This document shows, piece by piece, positions 17,409 through 26,330 of a DNA stretch of 64,000 nucleotides; position 1 is the first letter of the stretch, and every line of letters begins with the position of its first letter. A program made the position numbers and the translations under genes. The DNA is from Fodinibius salicampi (GTDB lineage: Bacteria > Bacteroidota > Rhodothermia > Balneolales > Balneolaceae). Under the pieces are notes generated by a model. The model was not told the origin of the DNA, did not search any database, and was given only the letters and a program-made list of their open reading frames with translations. Where the stretch lies: positions 1,763,620 to 1,827,619 of the forward strand of contig NZ_BAABRS010000001.1 of the NCBI RefSeq assembly GCF_039545095.1. Direction: 5' to 3'.

Positions 17409-18614
17409 TTATCCGGGAAGTGATATTTTACCAAAATTGATTTTACCTTTACTTTTTGTGTGATCTATGGCTGATATTGGGAACCCTTCTCCAGCCAGCA
17501 ACTCATTAGCCAATACCGCAAAACAGACGGCTTCCTTGGCATCAGCATTAAAAAAATATTCTTCGAATGATTTAAAAGCCGTATTGCCTAACTCATTCTG
17601 GAGACTTTCCATGAGGAACGTATTATGCACTCCTCCTCCACTCACTAGTACTTCCAGAGTTTTCGATTCCGGATGAATCTTTTTAACGGCATCTGTGATC
17701 GTCTGGATGGTAAACTGTGTTAGGGTAGCCAATAAGTCGGGAGCAGATAAATCTTCTGCATTGGAAACCATTCTTGCCCGTTTTGCATAGGACCAATTAA
17801 AATGTTCCAATCCCGTTGTCTTGGGTGGATCTAATTCGAAATATGGATCGTCTTTCAAGGCTTCAAGCAGATCTTGGTTTATCTCCCCCTTACGCGCCGT
17901 TCTCCCTCCTTTGTCAAATGGCTGGTCAAGCATTCGTTGCGAAGCGGCATCCAGCAGCGTATTGCCTGGACCGGAATCCGCAGTTGTAAATGATCTTGAT
18001 GACCCAGCAGCCGGGAGGTAACTGAAATTCGCAATACCTCCGATATTTAGCAGTAATCGATTTTTATCCGGATCATCAAATAGCATCCGATCAATTAAGG
18101 ATGCCATCGGGGCTCCTTCCCCTCCTGCAGCCGTATGTTTTTGTCGAAAATCGCTGATTGTAATAATTCTTGTCTGTCGGGCTATATGATCTCCATCTCC
18201 CATCTGCAGGGTTGCATTTGGCAATCCACTTCGCTTATGCCTGGATTTTGGAGCATGATAAATCGTCTGTCCGTGGCTGGCAATACAATCAATAGATGAA
18301 GGTTCCACTTCCCATTTATCCAATGCTTCCAAAATCAGGTCGGCAGTAAACTCTCCTAAATAGGTATTAAAAATACACAACTCTTCCAGACTGCATTTCG
18401 GCACCGAAACAACTTCTTTCAGGATCTGTTGGATCTCATCCGGATAGGATAAAGTCGTAAATTCCTCCAGCATTATTTCCGTTTGTGTTCCGCTGCCACT
18501 CATCTTACAAAGGGCCAGATCCAGCCCATCCATCGAAGTCCCCGACATAAGTCCAATAATCATTCGTTCTTCCTTGGCTGAAATATGCGCGAGGTGTTGG
18601 ATAGCATTGTTCAT
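17409..18614 (-). CDS. anmK: Anhydro-N-acetylmuramic acid kinase
   Basis: A 401-residue kinase of the ASKHA fold. The N-terminal phosphate loop IGLMSGTSMDGLDLA (residues about 20-34) is diagnostic for AnmK. Further motifs are IASHGQTIYHAP, LQMGDGDHIA, DFRQKHTAAGGEGAP, LLLNIGGIANFSYLP and EVLVSGGGVHN, in family order. The enzyme opens and phosphorylates 1,6-anhydro-MurNAc released by lytic transglycosylases, giving MurNAc-6-phosphate in the cytosol for cell-wall recycling. The Met at residue 18 could be the true start, because the family core begins there. No other recycling genes are adjacent. Confidence 0.95.
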   Translation of the reverse strand: MNNAIQHLAHISAKEERMIIGLMSGTSMDGLDLALCKMSGSGTQTEIMLEEFTTLSYPDEIQQILKEVVSVPKCSLEELCIFNTYLGEFTADLILEALDKWEVEPSSIDCIASHGQTIYHAPKSRHKRSGLPNATLQMGDGDHIARQTRIITISDFRQKHTAAGGEGAPMASLIDRMLFDDPDKNRLLLNIGGIANFSYLPAAGSSRSFTTADSGPGNTLLDAASQRMLDQPFDKGGRTARKGEINQDLLEALKDDPYFELDPPKTTGLEHFNWSYAKRARMVSNAEDLSAPDLLATLTQFTIQTITDAVKKIHPESKTLEVLVSGGGVHNTFLMESLQNELGNTAFKSFEEYFFNADAKEAVCFAVLANELLAGEGFPISAIDHTKSKGKINFGKISLPG

Positions 18615-18710
18615 AAATATATTACCCGGATCTTATTGCGTATTAGGCACGTCATTTCTATGTTCAGACTTAAAATGATGATGTAACATGCAATCCGCAA
18701 TAGATAATTT

Positions 18711-18962
18711 ATGTCTGACCTAACTGATACCGATTACGATGCATACGAGCAGGATATAGAACTGCTCGTAGATACTCTTCGAAAATGTTTTAATGCCGAA
18801 AAGGCCCGTTATAATGTAGTGGGGCATCAAAATACGCTCTTTATTGAAATTCAGGGACTCGATGATTTAACCCCTGAAGAAATATCCGAAGTAGCAGAAC
18901 CGGTTCTCGACGAACTTGATATGGATTTTGATGAAATTTCACTACTCCCTCTCAAAAAATAG
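18711..18962 (+). CDS. Small acidic protein of unknown function
   Basis: An 83-residue, strongly acidic protein starting MSDLTDTDYDAYEQD. The predicted pattern is a helix, two strands around residues 36-50 (NVVGHQNTLFIEIQG), then a Glu/Asp-rich helix. It has no signal peptide or Cys pair. I do not recognise a family. It precedes the threonine-synthase-like gene by 84 bases on the same strand, so it may be co-transcribed, but there is no evidence of a shared role. Its size and clean frame support it as a real gene. Confidence 0.6.
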   Translation: MSDLTDTDYDAYEQDIELLVDTLRKCFNAEKARYNVVGHQNTLFIEIQGLDDLTPEEISEVAEPVLDELDMDFDEISLLPLKK

Positions 18963-19046
18963 TATCATTCATCTGCTGAATGAACTATCTTTTATTCTTA
19001 TAAGAAAGAAATAACAGCCAATATAAAAGAACGGATTAATTCAGCT

Positions 19047-20741
19047 ATGCCTAATGCTACCACTGACTACCAGCTAAAGTGTGTCGCAAACGGCCATTTA
19101 AACTCTGAAGAGAAGACGACTACCTATTGCTCTGAATGCGATAGCGTACTGAGAGTGGTGTACAATAGCCCATCCGGGGATCTGAAATATCCACTACAAC
19201 AGCTTGTTCCCGACCCGTTAAAAACACATCCAACGGCCCTAAAAAAACTTGATAGACTTTCAGATACATACAATGCAGATTTAAGTGCAAAACTGGAGTT
19301 TCAGCATCCTACCGGCTGTTTTAAGGACCGCGGCAGTTATATTGAAGTTCAAAAAGCACTGGAACTAAATGCGGATGCCATCTGCCTGGCCTCGACCGGC
19401 AATATGGCGGCTTCAGTGGCGGCCTATGCCTGTTACTTTAATATTCCGTGTTTTGTGTTTGTACCCGAAAAAACAACAGAAGCCAAGCTCGCACAGGCTA
19501 CCATCTTTGACGCAAATATAATTCGCATCAAAGGCTCGTTCAGTACCTGTGAGCAGCTATGCCGGCAATTTGCAAAGTCAGGGAACTACTATCTGGCCGG
19601 GGATTTCGTGTTTCGTGAGGAAGGCCAAAAATCTTTCTCCTACGAACTCTTTGAGCAAGGAGGTACCGACGTAGAATATATTCTGATTCCTATCGGATGC
19701 GGGACGAATTTTAGCGCTATCTTCAAGGGATTCCAGGAGATGAAGGAAGGCGGACTTATTGACCAAATTCCAAAATTTGTAGCCATACAACCGGATCAAA
19801 GTTCTCCGGTGGTAGAGGGGATTTTCAAAAAAGAGAAAATCGTGAAAGATCAGGTACAGACGATGGCAAGTTCTGTGGCCGTTCCCGATCCCGTGGATTT
19901 CTATAAAGTATTGGAAGCCATTGATCAAACAGACGGGATGGCTGTTACTGTAACTGAAGATGAAATACTTGATGCCCTGAAGGAGCTGGCCGTTGTGGAA
20001 GGACATTTTGTGGAACCGGCTGGTGCTCTTCCGTTAGCCGCTTTGAAGAAACATAAAGATACTTTTAAAAATAAAAAATGTTTATTGGTAACGACTGGAT
20101 CGGGTTTCAAAGATACCAAGGTCGTAACCAAACATTCCTTAACCTCTCCGGTTCTCTCTCCGGATCTTAACAAAGTTATCAAATACATCAATTCCGGTTT
20201 CATTGGAATGCAGAAGGAATCGTGGGGTAAATCACGCGATACCTTCATGGCCAATCTTAAAATGGATGAAGAACACGAGAAGCTGTACAACCAATATATG
20301 TCCAAAATAAATAAGAAGGGTAAAACACTCAGCAATAATGAAATTGAAGCGCTGCAATCTCTTATTTTTGATGAAGATGCTGATCTCGATTATCCGGTAG
20401 AGGTATTGGATTATAAACTGACAATGCGTAAACATGGATTAGTACATGCAGAGGTCAAGCTTGACCAACAAGGCCAAGAAATAATCTCCGAGGCCAAAGG
20501 AGTCGGCCCCATAGATGCAATCCTATCAGCCATTCGTTCCCATACAGATAATGTGTTTCCTCTTGAAGTGGATAACCACGAAGTCGATATACTCAGTCCC
20601 GATACCGATTCGCTGGTAATGGTAACACTGACGCTATCCAACAGCGAACAGCAGTGGATATCTAAAGCGGCATCCCCTGATACCCTGGAAGCCGTAATTC
20701 AAGCATTTACCAAGGGACTTGCCATAGCAATGAAATCGTAG
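19047..20741 (+). CDS. thrC: Threonine-synthase-like PLP enzyme fused to a LeuA-type regulatory domain
   Basis: A 564-residue protein. Residues 11-38 carry a Cys pattern (KCVANGH...CSEC) like the N-terminus of short threonine synthases. The PLP core has HPTGCFKDRGS, with Lys93 as the Schiff-base residue, then LASTGNMAASVAAYA and the phosphate-cup glycines PIGCGTNFSAIFKGF. After a helical linker (about 375-435), the last 125 residues contain SEAKGVGPIDAILSAI, the D-x-L-x-x-x-T-D-S-L-V-M-V-T-L stretch and DTLEAVIQAFTKGLA. This is the pattern of the C-terminal allosteric domain of 2-isopropylmalate synthase. Threonine synthase converts O-phosphohomoserine to threonine. A canonical thrC lies convergently next door, so this may be a second, feedback-controlled isozyme or a related beta-elimination enzyme. 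Confidence 0.75.
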   Translation: MPNATTDYQLKCVANGHLNSEEKTTTYCSECDSVLRVVYNSPSGDLKYPLQQLVPDPLKTHPTALKKLDRLSDTYNADLSAKLEFQHPTGCFKDRGSYIEVQKALELNADAICLASTGNMAASVAAYACYFNIPCFVFVPEKTTEAKLAQATIFDANIIRIKGSFSTCEQLCRQFAKSGNYYLAGDFVFREEGQKSFSYELFEQGGTDVEYILIPIGCGTNFSAIFKGFQEMKEGGLIDQIPKFVAIQPDQSSPVVEGIFKKEKIVKDQVQTMASSVAVPDPVDFYKVLEAIDQTDGMAVTVTEDEILDALKELAVVEGHFVEPAGALPLAALKKHKDTFKNKKCLLVTTGSGFKDTKVVTKHSLTSPVLSPDLNKVIKYINSGFIGMQKESWGKSRDTFMANLKMDEEHEKLYNQYMSKINKKGKTLSNNEIEALQSLIFDEDADLDYPVEVLDYKLTMRKHGLVHAEVKLDQQGQEIISEAKGVGPIDAILSAIRSHTDNVFPLEVDNHEVDILSPDTDSLVMVTLTLSNSEQQWISKAASPDTLEAVIQAFTKGLAIAMKS

Positions 20742-20755
20742 ATCTGTTTTAGCTG

Positions 20756-22069
20756 TTAGGAATACTGTTCCCGCAAGAATGATTTAAATTTTGGATAAGA
20801 AGCATACATCCGCACGCTTTTCTTCTCCTTTTCCATACTTTCTTTTAAGGCACCAGGAAGCGGTATTTCCGTGTCAATCAGGGGTTCTACAATATCGGAA
20901 AATTTAGCGGGATGTGCCGTTCCCAGGATGATAACCGGTTGATCACTCTCCTGCTCTTTCCTGTAACTGTTTGCCGCCAAATATCCTACGGCAGTGTGAG
21001 GATCTAGAATGTAATCATACGATTGATAAACTTCTTCAATGACTGTCCGACAAGCGTCATCATTGAAAGAAGCGGCCCATAGATGCTGTCGAAGTTCAAC
21101 TACATCGGGATAGAAGGATCTGATTCTTTCCAAATTACTGGGATTACCCACATCCATGGCACTGGAAATGGTTTTCTGGGAGGCACGGGGACTAAAGTTC
21201 CCGCTTTCCAAAAATTCTGGTACCACATCATTGACGTTGGTCCCGGCAATAAACTGTCCGACGGACATGCCCGTTTGCGCCGCCATCATTCCGGCCGTAA
21301 GGTTTCCGAAGTTCCCGCTTGGCACACAAAAATGAACAGAATCTGATTCTTCCAGCTGTGCAAGCCCCCTTCCATAATAGAACATCTGTGGCAGCAACCG
21401 GGCAATATTGATTGAATTTGCCGAACTCAAAATAAGCTCATCTCGTAATTTTGAATCTGAAAAAGCATCTTTCACTAATTTCTGGCAGTCATCAAAAGTC
21501 CCCTCTACTTCAAGGGCTGTTACATTCCCACCGATCGTAGTCAGCTGCTGCTCCTGCAAAGGACTTACTTTTCCGCTGGGATATAGTAAACAGACATCGA
21601 CATTATCAACTCCTTCAAAAGCACGTCCAACGGCACTCCCGGTATCCCCGGAAGTGGCCACTAAAATGACCATTCGCTGGGACGCCTGCTCTGCCCTGTA
21701 GCTCATCATTCGGGCCATAAATCGGGCTCCATAATCTTTGAAAGCAAGGGTTGGTCCGTGAAAAAGCTCCAGCACATAGAGATCATCGTGCAAATGTACC
21801 AGGGGCGCATCAAAAGAAATAGCATCCTCTACCAACGATTCCAGTCGATCGGCAGGAATTTCCGGAACAAAGGTCTGTGCAAGGGCAGAACCTATGTCGG
21901 TTATTGACATACTCTCAATATGATTCCACAATTTATCTGAAAGATCTGGCCACCGATCGGGAATAAAAAGGCCACCATCCCGGGCCAATCCCTGTTCCAT
22001 TGCCCCACTGAAATTCTTAGACTCATTCCCATTTCGAGTACTGATATAGCTAATCTCATTCTTTGACAT
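20756..22069 (-). CDS. thrC: Threonine synthase (operon copy)
   Basis: About 437 residues from the ATG at 22069; the frame extends upstream into thrB, but MSKNEISYISTRNG is the family start. Motifs are GLARDGGLFIPDRWP, LELFHGPTLAFKDYGARF with the PLP Lys, ATSGDTGSAVGRAFEG and a VPSGNFGNLTAGM phosphate-binding region. This is the E. coli/yeast-type long threonine synthase, which makes threonine from O-phosphohomoserine in the cytosol. The start overlaps the thrB stop by 14 bases, indicating translational coupling. It closes the dapB-to-thrC operon. A distinct threonine-synthase-like gene ends 14 bases away on the opposite strand. Confidence 0.95.
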   Translation of the reverse strand: MSKNEISYISTRNGNESKNFSGAMEQGLARDGGLFIPDRWPDLSDKLWNHIESMSITDIGSALAQTFVPEIPADRLESLVEDAISFDAPLVHLHDDLYVLELFHGPTLAFKDYGARFMARMMSYRAEQASQRMVILVATSGDTGSAVGRAFEGVDNVDVCLLYPSGKVSPLQEQQLTTIGGNVTALEVEGTFDDCQKLVKDAFSDSKLRDELILSSANSINIARLLPQMFYYGRGLAQLEESDSVHFCVPSGNFGNLTAGMMAAQTGMSVGQFIAGTNVNDVVPEFLESGNFSPRASQKTISSAMDVGNPSNLERIRSFYPDVVELRQHLWAASFNDDACRTVIEEVYQSYDYILDPHTAVGYLAANSYRKEQESDQPVIILGTAHPAKFSDIVEPLIDTEIPLPGALKESMEKEKKSVRMYASYPKFKSFLREQYS

Positions 22070-23012
22070 CAATAACCTCTGCGCCTTTAGTATTAATAGC
22101 CGAAAGATACTCATCGGAAGGAAGCCCAACATTATCCAATGCCGACTTCATCGCCTTCAAAACGGCTTCGGCTGTATCTCTGTCCGCCGTCAATGCAAAT
22201 ATAGAAGGTCCTGATCCGGCGATACCCGCTCCGACAGCGCCTGCATTGAGGGCCGCTTCCTTTACGGAATCATAGCCCGGAATCAGCACCGATCGCACCG
22301 GCTCAATAATGACATCCTTCATTGAACGGGAAATCAAATCCAAATCTTTGTTCATAAATCCTGCGACCAGTCCCCCAACGTTTCCCCATTGGATGACAGC
22401 CTGCTCCAGTGAGATATCTTTTCTTAAAATCTTGCGGGTATCTTCGGTCTTAATCTCAATTTGAGGATGTACTACAGCAGCATGGAGTTTTTCAGGAAAA
22501 GGAAGATTAAAAATATCCGCGGGATCAGAACTCCGGATAAAAACGAACCCTCCCAATAAAGAGGGACCAACATTATCATAGTGGGCCGTACCACATGCTA
22601 CGCGCTCCCCTTCAGCTGCAAATGGGAGCAGCTCGTTTCGACTTAAGGGACTGCCTAACATATGATTTGCTGCTAAAACAGCGCCGGCCGAACTGGCAGC
22701 ACTCGATCCCAATCCACTTCCCAAGGGCATTTGCTTATGCACTTCAATTTCAATTCCGGCATCAATATTCAAATGATCCAGCAGAGCCCGGACTGCAACG
22801 CTTGCAGTATTCTTCTCAGCTTTGGCAGGCAATACGCCTTCATCACCGGTAATGGCTGCAATAGTTACATCCTTAGAGTCAGTAGAACGTACCACAATCT
22901 CATCTCCAGGAGCACCCAAGGCAAAGCCCATTACATCAAATCCACAGCTAACATTTGCAACAGAGGCAGGAGCAAATACTCGAACTTCACTATACTTAAA
23001 AGAAGAGTCCAT
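22056..23012 (-). CDS. thrB: Homoserine kinase
   Basis: A 318-residue GHMP-family kinase. It shows VFAPASVANVSCGFDVMGFAL near the N-terminus, the ATP-binding loop MPLGSGLGSSAASSAGAV (residues about 98-115), a YDNVGPSLLGG segment and the C-terminal GAGIAGSGPSIFAL loop. The enzyme phosphorylates homoserine to O-phosphohomoserine, the substrate for the overlapping thrC. The start lies two bases after the thrA stop, so the three thr genes are co-translated. Confidence 0.96.
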   Translation of the reverse strand: MDSSFKYSEVRVFAPASVANVSCGFDVMGFALGAPGDEIVVRSTDSKDVTIAAITGDEGVLPAKAEKNTASVAVRALLDHLNIDAGIEIEVHKQMPLGSGLGSSAASSAGAVLAANHMLGSPLSRNELLPFAAEGERVACGTAHYDNVGPSLLGGFVFIRSSDPADIFNLPFPEKLHAAVVHPQIEIKTEDTRKILRKDISLEQAVIQWGNVGGLVAGFMNKDLDLISRSMKDVIIEPVRSVLIPGYDSVKEAALNAGAVGAGIAGSGPSIFALTADRDTAEAVLKAMKSALDNVGLPSDEYLSAINTKGAEVIDVKE

Positions 23013-23014
23013 AA

Positions 23015-25486
23015 CTATACAACCTCGTTGCTAAATGCAGGAACATTACTGATCCTTAAAATATCAGCTAATATACCTCCTGCGGTAACCTCAGCTCCTG
23101 CCCCCGGCCCTTTGACGACTAGCGGAGTATCCCGGTAATGTTGTGTATGAAATGCTATAATATTATCACTTCCGGATAATCCACTGAACGGATGCTCATC
23201 ATCAATTTCTTCCAGACTCACGGTTGCTTCGCCATCTTCATAACTCGCGATATAGCATAGGCGATGACCATTTGAAGCAGCTTTATCGTATCGCTTTTTA
23301 AATTCGTCATCAAAATCAGATAACTTTTCAAAAAAATCTTCAACGCTATCCGCTTCGCGGGCCGATTCCGGTACTAAGTTTTCAACCGTCAGGTCGCTCA
23401 TTTCGACTTCTATGCCAGCTTCACGACACAAAATAAGCAGTTTCCGTGCCACATCCCTTCCATTGAGGTCTTCTCGGGGATCAGGTTCAGTGAATCCTTT
23501 TTCCAGAGCAGTCCGCACTACTTCACTAAAGGGAGTCTCGCCATCATACGTATTAAATATATAGCTAAGGGTTCCTGAGAGTACTCCCTCAATTTTAGTA
23601 ATTTTATCGCCTGCAAGCACCTGTTCCTTAAGAGTTTTAACGACCGGCAGACCGGCCCCAACATTGGTTTCGTACAGGTACATTACATTGTGTTTCAAGG
23701 CCAACTCCTGCAGGGCCTGGTAGTGATGCAATGTCCCCGAATTGGCTTTCTTATTAGCCGTAACCACCGAAAAATTAGCCCTCATTACCTCCGGATAAAA
23801 ATCGGCTACCTCACTGCTTGCCGTGCAGTCAATAAACAGACTATTTGGCAAGTTTAGCTCTCCGGCCTCATCCAAAAAGGTTTGTAGATCCATTGGCTTC
23901 CCGTCTTCCTCTAATCGCTCCGGCCAGCCAGTAAAAGGCATGCCTTTTTGCTCAATTTTGTAATAGCGGGAATTAGCTATCCCACATAAATTAAAGGCAA
24001 TGTTATGTTCTTTGAATAGTAATTCCGCTTGTTTCTCAAACAGTTCGAGCACTTTATTCCCAATCAGTCCCACTCCAACCAAAAAGAGATTCACAGATTT
24101 AATCTTACTAAGGAAAAAGGCGTCGTGAATGGTGTTAAGCGTTTTAGACAAATCCTTCTTCTTAACTACCACCGAAATGTTCCGCTCGGAAGATCCCTGT
24201 GCAATAGCCCGAACATTAATACCGTTTCTCCCCAATGCTCTGAATAACCGTCCTGAAATACCAGGTGTATGCTTCATTCCTTCTCCTACTGCAGCAACAA
24301 TGGAACAGTTGGATTCTTCTTTAATCTCATCAATCATACCTTCCTTCAGCTCAAAACTGAAGTTGGTCTTAAGTGACTGTATAGCCTGAGGAGCCTGCCG
24401 GGGCATTACGGCAAAACATACGGTATGCTCTGATGATGCCTGAGTAATCATAATAATGTTTACTCCGGCATCAGCCAAAACACTAAAAATACGCGCCGCA
24501 AACCCACTCACGCCAATCATTCCACTCCCTTTTAATGTGATCAGCGTAACCTCATCAATAGATGATATGCCTTTCACATTTGTGCTGATATCTGCCGGCT
24601 CCCGGTTAATAACCGTACCCGGCGATTCCGGCTTAAAAGTATTCTTAATATAGATTGGTATAGACGCAGACATAGCCGGATAGACCGTGGGAGGATAGAT
24701 AACCTCGGCCCCAAAGTGAGAAAGTTCCATGGCTTCCTCGTAAGAAAGTTTCTGTATAGGTAAATGACGTTCCACCTTACGGGGGTCTGCCGTCATAATC
24801 CCCTCAACATCGGTCCATATCTCAATAGCATCTGCATCCAGAGCAGCACCAATTAATGAAGCGGTATAGTCCGACCCACCCCGACCAAGTGTTGTAGTTT
24901 CGCCTGTTTCCGTTGATGCGATAAAGCCGGTAACCACACCTACGGTATCACGGTTCTCGAAATACTCCCGGATATTTTGGGTCGTCTCGGTAGTAAGCAC
25001 CCGGGCATTCCCAAAGTCCGCATTGGTCTTAATAATAGATCTTGCATCTACATATTCGGCATCTATGCCCTGCTCCTGCAACGCAGCGCTGAGTACAAAT
25101 GCTGAAAGACGTTCTCCAAACCCCAAAACAAAATCGTGGGTCCGTCCCGTAAGCTCGTGAGTTAGTGAAACCCCGTGGAGCACATCTTCCAGCTCATTAA
25201 ATAACACTTTGAGTTCTGTAAGAACGCTGCTTTGCCCCTGAACCCCAATAAGAGTTCGAACCATATCTACATGGCGTTGCTCTACCTTTTTTAACTGTTT
25301 GCGGTATTCATCCCTTCCTGCGGAAGCGTCTGAAACCATTTCTTCGAGGGTATTCGTCACCCCTCCAAAAGCAGAAACAACGACCTGGATACGATCTTCT
25401 TTCTGTTTCTCTGTAATTAATTTTAGGACTTGTCGAATGGCGGATTCTGATCCCACAGAAGTGCCGCCGAATTTTAAAATACGCAT
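23015..25486 (-). CDS. thrA: Bifunctional aspartokinase / homoserine dehydrogenase
   Basis: About 823 residues from the ATG at 25486 (MRILKFGGTSVGS); an in-frame ATG 12 codons upstream also exists. The kinase part has KFGGTSVGS near the start, TTLGRGGSDYTA, and VEGIMTADPR. Two ACT-type regulatory segments follow (about residues 305-450), with VSGFAARIFSVLADAGVNI and ISGRLFRALGRNGINVRAI. The dehydrogenase part begins at LFLVGVGLIGNKVLE and contains TANKKANSG and EGVLSGTLSYIFN. It catalyses the first and third steps of the threonine branch, and threonine feedback through the ACT segments is expected. Located between dapD and thrB in the aspartate-family operon; no leader peptide was seen. Confidence 0.96.
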   Translation of the reverse strand: MRILKFGGTSVGSESAIRQVLKLITEKQKEDRIQVVVSAFGGVTNTLEEMVSDASAGRDEYRKQLKKVEQRHVDMVRTLIGVQGQSSVLTELKVLFNELEDVLHGVSLTHELTGRTHDFVLGFGERLSAFVLSAALQEQGIDAEYVDARSIIKTNADFGNARVLTTETTQNIREYFENRDTVGVVTGFIASTETGETTTLGRGGSDYTASLIGAALDADAIEIWTDVEGIMTADPRKVERHLPIQKLSYEEAMELSHFGAEVIYPPTVYPAMSASIPIYIKNTFKPESPGTVINREPADISTNVKGISSIDEVTLITLKGSGMIGVSGFAARIFSVLADAGVNIIMITQASSEHTVCFAVMPRQAPQAIQSLKTNFSFELKEGMIDEIKEESNCSIVAAVGEGMKHTPGISGRLFRALGRNGINVRAIAQGSSERNISVVVKKKDLSKTLNTIHDAFFLSKIKSVNLFLVGVGLIGNKVLELFEKQAELLFKEHNIAFNLCGIANSRYYKIEQKGMPFTGWPERLEEDGKPMDLQTFLDEAGELNLPNSLFIDCTASSEVADFYPEVMRANFSVVTANKKANSGTLHHYQALQELALKHNVMYLYETNVGAGLPVVKTLKEQVLAGDKITKIEGVLSGTLSYIFNTYDGETPFSEVVRTALEKGFTEPDPREDLNGRDVARKLLILCREAGIEVEMSDLTVENLVPESAREADSVEDFFEKLSDFDDEFKKRYDKAASNGHRLCYIASYEDGEATVSLEEIDDEHPFSGLSGSDNIIAFHTQHYRDTPLVVKGPGAGAEVTAGGILADILRISNVPAFSNEVV

Positions 25487-25548
25487 TTCAAATACTGTTT
25501 TTGGGATTTCGTCCCATACCATCTAAAAGTAAAAAGTAGTAGACGTAA

Positions 25549-26304
25549 TTATCGTAATGCATCTTCGAGTTCAAGTGAAGCATCGCTCTGTGCATCCCGA
25601 TACTTTACAATTAATGGACATGACATATTAAGACCTTGTTCTTCTGCCCACGAACCTGACATTGGACGCGTACCAGGGATTACAACTGCCCGTTCGGGAA
25701 TGGCCGCCCCTTTTTCCAGCACTTTCTCATTCACACAATCATAAACCGGAATAGATTTGGAAAGAGTCACGCCCGGTGCAATCACGGCTCCCTCTTTAAC
25801 CAAAATGCCTTCCACAATAACCGATCCTGCTCCTATAAAACAATCATCTTCAATAACAACAGGCGATAGTCCTACCGGCTCAAGAACCCCGCCAAGCTGA
25901 ACTCCAGCAGACAGATGCACATTTTTCCCTACTTGAGCACAGGATCCAACCAAGGCATGGCTATCAACCATGGCTCCTTCATCTACATAAGCACCCACAT
26001 TCACATAAGCAGGCGGCATGATTATAACTCCTGATGCTACATAAGCACCCCGGCGTACAGAAGAGCCTCCGGGTACCAAACGCACATTTTCATCCGCTGA
26101 AAATCGTCGCGGCGGAAGATTATGTTTATCTACAAAACCATCATAAATACCGGAATATTCGGTATTTTCTCCCGCGCTAAAAGATTCTAAAATAGCTTCT
26201 TTGACTTCAATATTTGCTTCCCAGCCATCCCCTTTGGGTTCGGCAGCCCGCACTTCACCGTTTTCCAGTTGTTCTAAAATTTCTTCCCAGTGTTCTTTAC
26301 TCAT
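25549..26304 (-). CDS. dapD: Tetrahydrodipicolinate N-succinyltransferase
   Basis: A 251-residue acyltransferase with the left-handed beta-helix hexapeptide pattern in its centre: GAYVASGVIIMPPAYVNVG, then GAMVDSHALVGSCAQVG and HLSAGVQLGGVLEP. It ends with the SIPVYDCVNEK and PERAVVIPGTRP segments of DapD. It acylates tetrahydrodipicolinate with succinyl-CoA in lysine and diaminopimelate synthesis. The gene follows dapA with a 26-base gap and precedes thrA by about 60 bases, which joins the lysine and threonine branches in one operon. Use of acetyl rather than succinyl donor cannot be excluded by eye. Confidence 0.92.
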   Translation of the reverse strand: MSKEHWEEILEQLENGEVRAAEPKGDGWEANIEVKEAILESFSAGENTEYSGIYDGFVDKHNLPPRRFSADENVRLVPGGSSVRRGAYVASGVIIMPPAYVNVGAYVDEGAMVDSHALVGSCAQVGKNVHLSAGVQLGGVLEPVGLSPVVIEDDCFIGAGSVIVEGILVKEGAVIAPGVTLSKSIPVYDCVNEKVLEKGAAIPERAVVIPGTRPMSGSWAEEQGLNMSCPLIVKYRDAQSDASLELEDALR

Positions 26305-26330
26305 TTTTATAACTGTCTATTTTTAAAAGC

